Source: Haloarcula vallismortis ATCC 29715 (GTDB taxonomy: Archaea > Halobacteriota > Halobacteria > Halobacteriales > Haloarculaceae). From it: 64,000 bases of DNA. The translations under genes and the position numbers were made by a program. Shown one piece after another: positions 26,250 through 35,361 of this stretch (position 1 is the stretch's first letter; each line of letters opens with the position of its first letter). Under the pieces are notes generated by a model that saw nothing but the letters and a program-made list of their open reading frames with translations, did no database searches and was not told where the DNA came from. The stretch covers positions 1 to 64,000 of the forward strand of contig NZ_AOLQ01000038.1 of the NCBI RefSeq assembly GCF_000337775.1. The letters run 5' to 3'.

Positions 26250-27164
26250 ATGTTTGTCGGACACGCGCTGTTCGCGTTCGCCCTCGGAGCCCTCGCCGCC
26301 CGGTGGCTGGGGCTCTCCCGCGAGCGGGCGGTCCAGCTCGGCGTCGTCGCCGGCCTGTTCGCCGCTGTGCCCGACGTGGACATCGTCTACGCGCCGTTCG
26401 GCCTGCTTGTCGGGGCCGCCGAGAACCTGACGGCCGACAGTTTCTGGGAGACTGCCAACGTCGTCCACCGCGGCCCGACGCACTCGCTCGTGCTGGGGGC
26501 CATACTCGCTGCCGCGGCCGGCCTCTGGGCGACCGACTCGCGGCCCGCCCGAACCGGCGCGCTGTCTATCGGCGTCGCGCTGACGGCGCTCACGGGCGCA
26601 CTCAGCGGACCCGTCGCGGCACTCGTGATGCTCGTCTTCGGCTTAGCTGTGCTCGGCGTCGCCACAGTGGCACAGTCCCGTGATATCAGCCCCCGGACGG
26701 TGACCGGGCTGGCGCTACTGGGCCTGCTTACCCACCCGTTTGGCGACCTCTTCACCGGCGGCCCGCCCCCGTTCTTTTACCCCTTCGACGTGACCCTCGT
26801 CGCCGAGCGGGTACTACTCCACCCAGACCCGACAACGCACCTCTTGGCGGCGTTCACTATCGAGCTTGCGACGGTCTGGCTCGCCGTGTGGACGTACGTC
26901 CACCTCCGCGGAGATTCGCTGACCGAACTCGTCCGTCCCCGGGCAGCGCTGGGAATCGGGTACGCGGCGGCCGTCCTGTTCCTGCCCGCGCCGACGCTCG
27001 AACGGTCGGCGCACTTCGTGTTCAGCGTCCTCGCACTGGGCGTCGTCGGCGCGCCGACTCGGCCCTTCAGTGACGGTGTCGACTGGCTGGAGACGGTTGT
27101 GACGGGGCTGGCAGCAGTGACTATCGCTGCGCTCGCGTATGCCATGGCGTATGGGGCTATCTGA
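26250..27164 (+). CDS. DUF457/YdjM-type membrane-bound metal-dependent hydrolase
   Basis: 304 residues with about eight hydrophobic helices. The family signature is at the start (MFVGHALFAFALGALAAR), with VPDVDIVYA and then HRGPTHSLVLGAI, whose His and Asp residues are thought to bind metal. LLTHPFGDLFTGGPPPFFYPF repeats the H-D pattern. The substrate is unknown; the family is related to phospholipase C-like YbcI/YdjM. It heads a run of three membrane-protein genes on the same strand. Confidence 0.8.
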   Translation: MFVGHALFAFALGALAARWLGLSRERAVQLGVVAGLFAAVPDVDIVYAPFGLLVGAAENLTADSFWETANVVHRGPTHSLVLGAILAAAAGLWATDSRPARTGALSIGVALTALTGALSGPVAALVMLVFGLAVLGVATVAQSRDISPRTVTGLALLGLLTHPFGDLFTGGPPPFFYPFDVTLVAERVLLHPDPTTHLLAAFTIELATVWLAVWTYVHLRGDSLTELVRPRAALGIGYAAAVLFLPAPTLERSAHFVFSVLALGVVGAPTRPFSDGVDWLETVVTGLAAVTIAALAYAMAYGAI

Positions 27165-27224
27165 ACAGCCCACGCCACCGGTATCGGTCGATAGGGTTTT
27201 TCCAGTCGCGACTCACCAGACAGT

Positions 27225-27845
27225 ATGAGCCGAGACGTAGCGCGGTTGCTCCGGGACAAGCGCGTCAACGCGCTCGCCGCGTGGTGTATCGTCGCTATGC
27301 TCGCAGCCGTTTCCGTGACAAGTGCCGTTCAGGCCGACCTGCTGTGGGCCGGATTCGCCGCCGCCGTCGCGGCGCTGGCGCTATTGCCGCCGATTCTACT
27401 GCGTAACCGGGATGCTATGCTTCCCTGGGAAATCCTCTTGTTGGCGGCGCTGCCCGTCGTCGGTCGGCTGTTTGCGACGCTCTCGATGACGGGCAATCTC
27501 GCGACCTACCTCTCGGTTGCCGCCATTGCGCTCATCCTCGCTGTCGAACTCCAGCTCTTTACCCCCGTCCGGATGACGCCCCGCTTCGCCGTCGTCTTCG
27601 TCGCCATCACCACGATGGCGGCCGCCGGCGTCTGGGCGGTGGCCCGCTGGACGGCCGACCAACTGCTCGGGACGACTTTCATCCTCGATCCGACGGTGTC
27701 CGAACACGTCATCGAGGAAGCGCTGATGTGGGAATTCGTCGCGTCGACTATCGCCGGCATCGGTGCCGGCGTGGTGTTCGCGTACTACGTCCGCCGGCAG
27801 GCCGGGACCAATCGCGTCCCCGAGGAGGTGCAGCCGGACGTATGA
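27225..27845 (+). CDS. haloarchaeal polytopic membrane protein, unknown
   Basis: 206 residues with about six hydrophobic segments, beginning after a basic N-terminus (MSRDVARLLRDKRVN). A periplasmic or external loop (ADQLLGTTFILDPTVSEHVIEEALMWEF) precedes the last helix. The start is 60 bp past the DUF457 gene, with a possible TATA-like GGGTTTTT. It overlaps the next gene by 4 bp (ATGA), so the two are probably translationally coupled. Confidence 0.65.
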   Translation: MSRDVARLLRDKRVNALAAWCIVAMLAAVSVTSAVQADLLWAGFAAAVAALALLPPILLRNRDAMLPWEILLLAALPVVGRLFATLSMTGNLATYLSVAAIALILAVELQLFTPVRMTPRFAVVFVAITTMAAAGVWAVARWTADQLLGTTFILDPTVSEHVIEEALMWEFVASTIAGIGAGVVFAYYVRRQAGTNRVPEEVQPDV

Positions 27846-28501
27846 AGGTCCGCGACCGCCTCCGTATCAGTACGGCGACCCAGCAGCTACTCTCGCGGAC
27901 CCTCTCGGTCGCGCTCATCGCCCTTCTCGGGGTCGGCATCGAGCGGGGCAACGTCGGCATCATCGTCAATTCGGCTGTCGCCATTCTCGTCACGCAACTC
28001 CCGGCGCTGCTGGAACGGGACTACGACATCGTCCTTGACCCCGCGCTGACGCTGTGGATTACGTCAGCGGCATTCTTTCACGCACTCGGGACTGTTGGGT
28101 TGCCCGGAGCCGATGCAAACTTCTACGTCACCATCTGGTGGTGGGACCATTTCACCCACGCCCTCTCGTCGTCGGTCGTCGCCGCCGTCGGGTACACGAC
28201 GGTTCGCGCGCTCGACGAACACACCGACGAGATCTCGATCCCCTCGCGGTTCATGTTCGTGTTCCTCCTCCTGTTCGTGATGGCCTTCGGCGTGTTCTGG
28301 GAGGTCATCGAGTTCTCTATTACCCTAGCCGCGTCGGCAACCGGGAACGACACGATTCTGACACAGTTCGGACTCAGCGACACGATGCTCGACCTCGTGT
28401 TCGACGCTATCGGTGCCATCGTCGTGGCTATCTGGGGGACCGCACACCTCACTGACGTGGTCGGGCACGTCGAGGCACTGTTGAACCGGCAGTCTCGGTG
28501 A
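27842..28501 (+). CDS. DUF2238/YjdF-like membrane protein
   Basis: 219 residues from the ATG at 27842, which overlaps the upstream stop. It has six hydrophobic segments. WWWDHFTHALSSSVVAAVGY and VMAFGVFWEVIEF carry the conserved Asp-His and Glu residues of the DUF2238/YjdF group. Function unknown. Coupling to the preceding membrane protein suggests a joint complex. Confidence 0.7.
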   Translation: MKVRDRLRISTATQQLLSRTLSVALIALLGVGIERGNVGIIVNSAVAILVTQLPALLERDYDIVLDPALTLWITSAAFFHALGTVGLPGADANFYVTIWWWDHFTHALSSSVVAAVGYTTVRALDEHTDEISIPSRFMFVFLLLFVMAFGVFWEVIEFSITLAASATGNDTILTQFGLSDTMLDLVFDAIGAIVVAIWGTAHLTDVVGHVEALLNRQSR

Positions 28502-28526
28502 CCTGTCCGTACTTTTATGACATATC

Positions 28527-28547
28527 TGTGTGAACAAATATCACGCA
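28527..28547. promoter_or_regulatory. Inverted repeat at the dodecin promoter
   Basis: TGTGTGA-N7-TCACGCA, with arms matching at six of seven positions, lies between the TATA box (CTTTTATGA, 28512-28520) and the ATG at 28549, so it spans the expected transcription start. It is a candidate operator. Confidence 0.4.
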
Positions 28548-28548
28548 G

Positions 28549-28749
28549 ATGGTTTTCAAAAAGATCACACTCATCGGGACCAGTTCGGAAAGCTTCGACA
28601 AAGCCGCTGACGACGCCATCGAACGCGCGGAGGCGACACTGGACAACCTCAAATGGGTCGAAGTGGAGGAACTCGGCGTCGAAATTGCCAGCGTCGAAGG
28701 CCGCGAGTACCAGGCCGAGGTCGTCGTGGCGTTCGAACTCGAAGAGTAG
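28549..28749 (+). CDS. dodecin (flavin-binding)
   Basis: A 66-residue single-domain protein matching dodecin over its whole length: [59 protein letters not shown]. The Trp in LKWVEVEE is the residue that stacks on flavin. Dodecins form 12-mers that store riboflavin or lumichrome in haloarchaea. TATA-like CTTTTATGA lies about 30 bp upstream. The convergent IscA gene begins at the next base after its stop. Confidence 0.93.
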   Translation: MVFKKITLIGTSSESFDKAADDAIERAEATLDNLKWVEVEELGVEIASVEGREYQAEVVVAFELEE

Positions 28750-29124
28750 CTACGTCCGGAAAGACTCGCCACAGCCGCACTCGCTGACCACGTTCGGGTT
28801 CTGGACGTGGAACCCGGCCCCCTGCAGGCCGCCCTCGTAGTCCAGTACCGACCCCTCGATGTAGTCGATGCTCGCGTCGTCGACGAATACGCGGAGCCCG
28901 TTGCGCTCGAACACTTCGTCGTCTTCTTCGGGTGCATGTTCGAATCGCATCCCATATGAGAGTCCGGCACAACCGCCCTGCTGAACGTACAGGCGAAGCC
29001 CGGATTCTTCCACGTCCATGCCCTCACTTTCGAGGAGGTCCAGTGCCTCACCCGCTGCCTGCTCGGTGACGGCTACGTCCTCGCCCCCGAGGTTCGGGTC
29101 GCCATCGTCCGCTGTGCTGCTCAT
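28750..29124 (-). CDS. HesB/IscA-family iron-sulfur carrier
   Basis: 124 residues from the ATG at 29124. The A-type carrier core includes LRLYVQQGGCAGLSYGM, DYEGGLQGAGFHVQNPN and the C-terminal CGCGESF, giving the three ligand Cys residues of the family. The N-terminal 20 residues are acidic. It delivers Fe-S clusters to apo-proteins. The same frame is open far upstream, but family similarity begins only after 29124. Confidence 0.93.
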   Translation of the reverse strand: MSSTADDGDPNLGGEDVAVTEQAAGEALDLLESEGMDVEESGLRLYVQQGGCAGLSYGMRFEHAPEEDDEVFERNGLRVFVDDASIDYIEGSVLDYEGGLQGAGFHVQNPNVVSECGCGESFRT

Positions 29125-29182
29125 GCACATATGTGGACGCCCGAACGTGTTAACAGTGACGCCGGCGGCGAGGGCAAGCCGG

Positions 29183-31408
29183 TCAGTTAACCTCGCTGTA
29201 CAGCGTGACGATGTCGTCGTATTCGAGCTTCCCGTTCTCGTTGAAGTCGTAGGCTGCCTTGTTGAGCGCGACGCTGTCGTCAGCGAAGCTGTCGAACAGC
29301 GCTTGGATGTCGTCGTAGTCGACGCGCCCGTTGCCATTAACATCCTCGAACAGCCCGTCACCGTCGGGGTCAGTTGGTTCGTCACTCCCAGTGACTGGCG
29401 GCGGACCGACGATGACGACACCTATCTCGGTGTTCGGTTCGAGTGCATCGCCGCTCTCGTCGTCTAGCTTTTCGACTGACAGCTCGATATCGGTCGTCCC
29501 GGCGCTCTTGCCGCGGATATCGAGCGTGGCGAGCGGCGTATCAGTGCCACCGACAACCGACTGGACGTTCTTTTCGACATCGGCAAAGCGGACCGTGGCG
29601 GACGCCCCATCGCTGGCGATATCCGTCTCGGAGATACTGAGGGGCTCGGTGACAGTCACACCGGTGATTGTCGCGACCTCAGGGTTAGAGATAGAAGCAG
29701 TTATTGTCCCGCCCGAGAGGCCTGTCTCCAGCCAGCGGCCAGTCAGTTCGGCTGTCCCGTTTTTACCGTTCCCGACGGCGACAGAGTCAGCGAGGACCAG
29801 CGGCTTCTCGTCGGGAATTCCGGGCTGGCCCGCCCTGAGTTCGACCGTCGCGTCCGTGCGCATCGGTGCGCCGGGTTCGTCGACGTAGTCTAACACTCGG
29901 AACTCTGTCGTCCAACTGTCGGGCGTGACCGTACAGCGGACGTAGCCGCGCTGGTTGTTGTAGTACTCGACGTTGTCGTTCTCTGTGACGACGTAGCGAC
30001 CGAAGTCATCTATGTCAGTGCCGTTCCCGCCCGACGTGATAGAGGTCCCAACGAACTCCGCGCCGACCGGTTTGCTAGAGCCGTCTTTCGCACTAATAAG
30101 ATTATTCGCCCAGTGAGAGTGGAAGTCACCGGTGATAACGACGGGGTTGTTGGCGTCCTCCTCGAACGCGGTTTTGACCAAGTTCTGTTCGGGCACGTAA
30201 CCGTCCCACTGCTCCGTTCGGAACCCTTCCTCCGAGCCCTGCTTGAAGTCCATTTTCGCGAAGGGGAGCTGATTTGCCAGTACGTTCCACGTCGTCTCGG
30301 TGGTCGAAAGGTTGTCCAGTAGCCACTCTTCTTGGGCGTCCCCGAGGATGGTCCGGTCTTCTTCGAAGCGTTCCGCGCAGTCAACCTTGTTGAACACGTC
30401 GTCGCAGGCTTGATCGGACCGATAGAGCCGCGTATCGAGAACGTTGAAATCGAGCAGGTCGCCGAACTCGTAGTATCTGTAGAGCTTCTGGCTGGCGTCC
30501 TCGGGCTTTTGTGCCATCCGGAACGGCATGTGCTCGTAATACGCTTTCAGCGCCGCCGCGCGGCGTTCGATAAACGCCTCGGCGGACTGTTTGTCAGGGT
30601 CCTGTGGAACGTCGCCTGCCCAGTTGTTGTCGACTTCATGATCGTCACGAGTAACGAGCCACGGGGCGCTAGCGTGAGCGGCCTGCAGATCCGGGTCCGA
30701 TTTGTAGAGGCCATAGCGGAGGCGATAGGTGTCGAGGTCTGTCGTCTCCTTCTTATACGCCTGCGGGAGCGACTTTTTCCGGGGCGAATCCGAGACGTCG
30801 ATACCGTATTCGTAGATGTAGTCGCCGAGATGAACGATGAGATCGAGTTCATCCCTGGCCATCTGCCTGAACGCCGTGTAGTAGCCGTCGACCCAGCGGT
30901 TACAGGAGGCGAAGCCAAACCGGAACTCCTCGACAGACGCGCCGGCGGGCGGCGCGGTCTTTGTCCGGCCGACCGGACTTGTCTCGCCGCGGCACTCGAA
31001 CTGGTAGTAGTACTCGGTGTCGGGGTCAAGCCCATCAGCGTCGACGTGGACGGTGTGCGCGTGGTCCGGGCCAGCAGTCGCGGTCCCGCTGTTGACCACG
31101 TCGCTCATCCCTTCATCGGTGGCAACCGTCCACTGGATGTCGAACGGCTCGGCTGGCATCGCACCGTCCGCTTTGAGCGGGTTCGGGGCGAGCCGTGTCC
31201 AGATGATGACGGAGTCGGGAAGCGGGTCGCCCGATGCGACCCCCAGTGTATAGGGGTCCGACTCGAAGTTCCCGTCGTCGTTCACCATCGCACTGGCGCT
31301 TGCAGACATACCAAGCACCGCCGCCAGCGATACGCCACCAGTCCGTTGCATGAACGTTCGCCGGTTCTGTGCTGTTGTATCTATTTCCGGGAGGTCCGTG
31401 GGCCTCAT
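29183..31408 (-). CDS. phoD: PhoD-type alkaline phosphatase with cohesin-like and dockerin domains
   Basis: A 741-residue exported enzyme. The N-terminus has a Tat signal (Arg16-Arg17, TGGVSLAAVLGMSASASA). The PhoD N-domain (GVASGDPLPDSVIIWTRL) and catalytic domain (HLGDYIYEYG, TRDDHEVDNNWAGD, GDFHSHWANN) are complete, so it is a Ca/Fe-type phosphomono- or diesterase. After about residue 540 comes a beta-rich cohesin-like region (PLVLADSVAVGNGKNGTAELTG to EIGVVIV). The end (about 680-741) has two dockerin calcium loops, DVNGNGRVDYDD and DFNENGKLEYDD. TATA-like AATATAAAC (minus strand) lies about 35 bp upstream. The extra domains suggest surface attachment or self-assembly. Confidence 0.9.
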   Translation of the reverse strand: MRPTDLPEIDTTAQNRRTFMQRTGGVSLAAVLGMSASASAMVNDDGNFESDPYTLGVASGDPLPDSVIIWTRLAPNPLKADGAMPAEPFDIQWTVATDEGMSDVVNSGTATAGPDHAHTVHVDADGLDPDTEYYYQFECRGETSPVGRTKTAPPAGASVEEFRFGFASCNRWVDGYYTAFRQMARDELDLIVHLGDYIYEYGIDVSDSPRKKSLPQAYKKETTDLDTYRLRYGLYKSDPDLQAAHASAPWLVTRDDHEVDNNWAGDVPQDPDKQSAEAFIERRAAALKAYYEHMPFRMAQKPEDASQKLYRYYEFGDLLDFNVLDTRLYRSDQACDDVFNKVDCAERFEEDRTILGDAQEEWLLDNLSTTETTWNVLANQLPFAKMDFKQGSEEGFRTEQWDGYVPEQNLVKTAFEEDANNPVVITGDFHSHWANNLISAKDGSSKPVGAEFVGTSITSGGNGTDIDDFGRYVVTENDNVEYYNNQRGYVRCTVTPDSWTTEFRVLDYVDEPGAPMRTDATVELRAGQPGIPDEKPLVLADSVAVGNGKNGTAELTGRWLETGLSGGTITASISNPEVATITGVTVTEPLSISETDIASDGASATVRFADVEKNVQSVVGGTDTPLATLDIRGKSAGTTDIELSVEKLDDESGDALEPNTEIGVVIVGPPPVTGSDEPTDPDGDGLFEDVNGNGRVDYDDIQALFDSFADDSVALNKAAYDFNENGKLEYDDIVTLYSEVN

Positions 31409-31697
31409 GTGTGTCCACTACCCCAGACGCTGATTAACAGTTTATATTATTGATATGTCTAGATTATGTCTATTACGACCACGTACGGTATCGGAACTTT
31501 GCGAACAGTCAGCACACTGTCAGCAGTACTCCTCTATACCTGTTGAATCAGGCACTGGGGACAGCTATCAGCTGGGTAACTAGACACCCCGGACGTGACG
31601 GCAGTCCTCCGCACACGTCCGCTACCGTCCAAAGTCCACAGCGGACCCACACCGGATTCGTTGGCTGCAACCGACGGTCGCCGTACCGGTCTGTGTG

Positions 31698-32966
31698 TTA
31701 CTCGAACCGTTTGCGGACGCTCTCGGCGTGTGCTTCCAGCCCTTCGGCTTCGGCGAGGGTCGTAATCGTGTCAGAAAGATCGTCCAGCGACTCCGCTGAG
31801 AGCCGCTGGACAGTTGTCGACCGGACGAACGTGTCCACGGAGAGGCCGCCGGTGACTCGCGCGCTGCCGCCGGTCGGCAGGACGTGGTTCGTGCCGGTCG
31901 CGTAATCGCCAGCGGCGACCGGGCTGTACGGGCCGAGGAACACGGACCCGGCGGACGGAATCCGTTCAAGCAGCGATTCGTCGTCGTCGGCCTGTATTGA
32001 GAGGTGTTCGGCGGCGTACTCCTCTGCGAAGAGGACAGCCTCGCTCATCGAGCGAGCAAGGAGGACGCCGGAGGCGTCGTTGTCCAGTGCGGCGCGGATG
32101 ACCGCCTCGCGCTCTCGGCCGTCGACCTGCTCGTCAACAGCGGCCGCGACCTGTTCTGCGAGTTCTTCATCGTCGGTGACGGCCACGACCGAAGCGTTCT
32201 CGTCATGTTCGGCCTGTGCGACGAGGTCGGCCGCGACCAGTTCAGGGTCCGCATCGCCGTCAGCGACAACCATGATTTCGGAGGGGCCAGCGAGGAAGTC
32301 AATGGCAACGTCGCCGCGAACCTCGGCCTTTGCTGCCGTGACCCAGCGGTTGCCGGGACCGACGACGATGTCGGTCGCGCTCACGGTTTCAGTTCCGTAG
32401 GCCAGCGCCGCGATGGCCTGTGCGCCGCCGACCTGATAGACGGCGTCGGCCCCGGCGACGTGGATGGCAGCCAATGTGACGGGATTGACCTCCTCGGCTG
32501 GTGGGGTGGCGACGGCAACGTGTTCGACGCCGGCGACCTTCGCTGGGATGACGCCCATCAGCGCGCTGGAGGGGTAGGCCGCCGTGCCACCGGGCGCGTA
32601 CACACCAGCACTATCGAGCGGCTGATAGCGACGACCGAGTTCCCGCCCCTCGAAGTCGTCGTGCCAGTCTTCCGGGACCTGCCGCTCGTGGAACGCGCGG
32701 ATATTCGCCGCGGCGTCCTCGATGGCCTCCCGCACCTCGTCGTCGATTTCCTCGTATGCTCGCTCGGCGGCGTCCGTGATGTCGATGTTACCCACCGACA
32801 CGCCGTCGAACTCCTCGGCAAAGCGTCGCAGCGCCACGTCACCCTCCTCGTGGACCTGCGAGACAATATCGCGCACGTCGTCTCTGACGGCGTCGACACC
32901 GGCATCGCGGTCGAAGAAAGCGGCCCGTTCGTCGGGACCCAGGTCGGCTATCGTCCGTACGTTCAT
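31698..32966 (-). CDS. hisD: histidinol dehydrogenase
   Basis: 422 residues catalysing the last two steps of histidine synthesis (histidinol to histidine, NAD- and Zn-dependent). Family motifs are present: YAPGGTAAYPSSALMGVIPA, GPGNRWVTAAKAEV, AGPSEIMVVAD, AAEHLSI with its catalytic Glu-His, and GTNHVLPTGGSARV. The length matches bacterial HisD. No other his genes lie nearby. Its promoter is probably CGTTTTTTG about 25 bp upstream. Confidence 0.96.
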   Translation of the reverse strand: MNVRTIADLGPDERAAFFDRDAGVDAVRDDVRDIVSQVHEEGDVALRRFAEEFDGVSVGNIDITDAAERAYEEIDDEVREAIEDAAANIRAFHERQVPEDWHDDFEGRELGRRYQPLDSAGVYAPGGTAAYPSSALMGVIPAKVAGVEHVAVATPPAEEVNPVTLAAIHVAGADAVYQVGGAQAIAALAYGTETVSATDIVVGPGNRWVTAAKAEVRGDVAIDFLAGPSEIMVVADGDADPELVAADLVAQAEHDENASVVAVTDDEELAEQVAAAVDEQVDGREREAVIRAALDNDASGVLLARSMSEAVLFAEEYAAEHLSIQADDDESLLERIPSAGSVFLGPYSPVAAGDYATGTNHVLPTGGSARVTGGLSVDTFVRSTTVQRLSAESLDDLSDTITTLAEAEGLEAHAESVRKRFE

Positions 32967-33177
32967 ACCCTTGGTTCGGGACGGGGCAAAAAACGGGTTT
33001 CCCTTCGTCGGTCAGAAACGACACTGAAGCCGAGCACGGGAGAGACGCACCGGTTCATCGGTCGAGAGCGACTGCAGAATCGAAGGCTGTCGGAACACAG
33101 ACGGCAGACGCAGATGTTCACCCCACTGCTACTCGTTCCCTCGTCACCGTTTTCCGGCGCTCGGGCATACGCCCAGT

Positions 33178-34104
33178 ATGGATTCAGTCGACGACCATCG
33201 TCGCCGCGCGACCGACCTGCCCCCAGCGACGGCCGAGTATTTCGCGCCCGAACTTGCGACGATTGAGAGCTATCTGGACACCGTCCCGCCAACTATCGAC
33301 ACAGCGACCGGCGACGCCGCGGTCGGCCCGATACACACCCTCCCGTGGTTCTACGTGGCCGACCTGACCGGCTGGCGCGGTAGTACGCTCGCCCGACTGC
33401 TGGCCGCAGAGCAGGACGCCGCCTGCTACGAACTCTCCGCCGGCGCTGCGGACGCAATCCCGGCTCTGTGGTCACTCATCGACGAGAGCGGCAACGGTCC
33501 CGTCGTGCTCCATCTAGATCTTCAGGGCGAAGGCGGGCGGATTCCACGAACGCTGCAGGAGGCGCTCCGACGCGGCTACGTGCACACCCCTGAGGGCTGG
33601 GACGAACCGGTGCGTGGCGACCCAGCGAACCTCCACGTTGTCTTCACCGATACGAACCCCTCGAAGCGGCTGGCTGTGCCACTGCCCGCCGCGACCACGC
33701 CGCACACGGGCGCTGTCCTCTCGTATGCACCCCGCCGGAGCATGCTCCCGGAACGGCCCGATGGGACGACCGTGCTCTCCGATCCGCCAGCGCTCCACGA
33801 CCGCGAAGCCGAACTGGAGGGGTTTCTGCTAGCCGCGATAGCTGAGTACGGCGACGACGACGCCAGAGAGCAGTACGTCGACCATGCCGTGGAAATCCTG
33901 TCGATTACCCACTCGCTCATCGGGAAGCGCGACCTGCTGTTCGACGTGTCGCCGCGGCCGGCGCTGAAATACGGGACGCTGCTGGACAGGCTTTCGGTCG
34001 GTGCAGCGACGGAGCGACTCGGCCGGGACGTGCTCGGGCAGGTGCCACAGAGCCCCGGGAGCGAGGATATCCGGGCGACGTTGCGGGACTTACTGCCGGA
34101 GTGA
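33178..34104 (+). CDS. degenerate AAA-like protein, unknown
   Basis: 308 residues. No family recognised by name, but the order of elements resembles an AAA+ module. GWRGSTLARLLAAE (65-78) aligns with a Walker A helix from which the GxGKT loop is lost. PVVLHLDLQGEG (108-119) resembles Walker B with altered acids. LHVVFTDTNPSKRL (152-165) resembles sensor 1, and a helical C-terminal part (190-308) contains SPRPALKYGTLLDRL. ATP hydrolysis is therefore unlikely. It has no signal peptide or membrane segment. Flanked by hisD and the YchF gene, with no shared operon. Confidence 0.55.
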   Translation: MDSVDDHRRRATDLPPATAEYFAPELATIESYLDTVPPTIDTATGDAAVGPIHTLPWFYVADLTGWRGSTLARLLAAEQDAACYELSAGAADAIPALWSLIDESGNGPVVLHLDLQGEGGRIPRTLQEALRRGYVHTPEGWDEPVRGDPANLHVVFTDTNPSKRLAVPLPAATTPHTGAVLSYAPRRSMLPERPDGTTVLSDPPALHDREAELEGFLLAAIAEYGDDDAREQYVDHAVEILSITHSLIGKRDLLFDVSPRPALKYGTLLDRLSVGAATERLGRDVLGQVPQSPGSEDIRATLRDLLPE

Positions 34105-34134
34105 CAGTGAAAGAATGGTCGCGGGCCAGGCGCG

Positions 34135-35316
34135 TCAGTTCGCGTCGCTGACGATTTTGATGACCGATCCTTCTTCGAGTTCCGTTTCGTCGCTGATACG
34201 CCGGTTCTCGCGGGCGTCGACAGCGTGGATGTAGCCGTCGCCGATATCCGAGTGGACAGCGTAGGCGAGGTCTTTGGGCGTCGCGCCCTGGCGCAGCAGG
34301 AACGCGTCGGGGAGGACGTTCTCCTGCCCATCAGTCCAGTGCGTTTCGTTCTGGACAGGGTAGGCCGTCAGGTGGTCCAGCAGGTCGTAGACGGCGGTGT
34401 CGAGTGCGCCCTGAACGCCAGTGCCGCCGTACTCCTCCATCACGCCGCGGATGCGGTTCAGTCCCTCCCGTTGCTGGTCGCTCACGTCGCCGACGATGTC
34501 GAAGTCCGGGTCGCCCGGGTCGTAGTCGATGACCCCGGCCTGCGCGGCGTTGCGTAGCGCGAGTTCGCCGTCGGCCGTCGCGGGGACGACCACGTCGGCG
34601 GCCTCCTGCAGGGCCTCGATGTTTCCATCCGGGGCGATATCGGCCTTGTTCGCGACGACGACGAGCGGTTTCGTCCGCTGGCGGATCTCCGTCGCCAGCG
34701 CCTCGCGGTGCTCGTCGGTCCAGGCGATGGGGTCCTCGGGGTACTCCAGGTCCCGCAGCGTCCGCGCCACATCGAGTTCGGAGGCCCCGACCCCGGCCAG
34801 CATGTCCGCGAGCGACTCGTCGAGCTTGAAATCCGGCGAGCGGGACTGGCGCTCGATGGACTCCCAGTTGCGCTCGACGATGCTGGCGAGCCACAGGTCC
34901 ATCTCCTCCTCGACGAAGTGCACGTCCTCGACGGGGTCGTGCTCGCCGACCTCGACGGGTTCGCCCTCGGCGTCAGTTCCGCCGGAGGCGTCGACGACGT
35001 TGAGGATTACGTCGGCGGTCGACAGCTCGTCGAGGAACTGGTTCCCGAGGCCGCGACCCTCGTGTGCGCCGGGGACGAGGCCGGCCACGTCGATGAGCTC
35101 CACCGGAACGTAGCGTTTGCCGTCCCGGCAGTTGTCGTCGCCACAGCGTTCCTCGCGGTCGAGACAGGGGCACTCCGTTCGGACGTGGCTGACCCCGCGG
35201 TTGGCGTCGATGGTCGTGAACGGGTAGTTCCCCACGTCCACGTCGGCCATCGTCGCCGCCTTGTAGAAAGTAGACTTGCCGGCGTTCGGTTTGCCGGCCA
35301 GCGCGATAGAGAGCAT
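34135..35316 (-). CDS. YchF/OLA1-type P-loop ATPase
   Basis: A 393-residue OBG-family protein. The P-loop is GKPNAGKSTFYKA (residues 7-19), switch motifs TTIDANRGVSHV and DVAGLVPGAHEGRGLGNQFL follow, then VANKAD in place of NKxD. The C-terminus is a TGS domain (DAFLLRQGATPKDLAYAVHSDIG). A Cys-rich insertion (CPCLDREERCGDDNCRDGKRY) after the switch region is typical of archaeal members and may bind metal. It probably associates with ribosomes. Confidence 0.93.
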   Translation of the reverse strand: MLSIALAGKPNAGKSTFYKAATMADVDVGNYPFTTIDANRGVSHVRTECPCLDREERCGDDNCRDGKRYVPVELIDVAGLVPGAHEGRGLGNQFLDELSTADVILNVVDASGGTDAEGEPVEVGEHDPVEDVHFVEEEMDLWLASIVERNWESIERQSRSPDFKLDESLADMLAGVGASELDVARTLRDLEYPEDPIAWTDEHREALATEIRQRTKPLVVVANKADIAPDGNIEALQEAADVVVPATADGELALRNAAQAGVIDYDPGDPDFDIVGDVSDQQREGLNRIRGVMEEYGGTGVQGALDTAVYDLLDHLTAYPVQNETHWTDGQENVLPDAFLLRQGATPKDLAYAVHSDIGDGYIHAVDARENRRISDETELEEGSVIKIVSDAN

Positions 35317-35361
35317 GCCAGGATTTACCAGTGGCCCCCGAAAGGGGGTTTCGGTTCGGCC

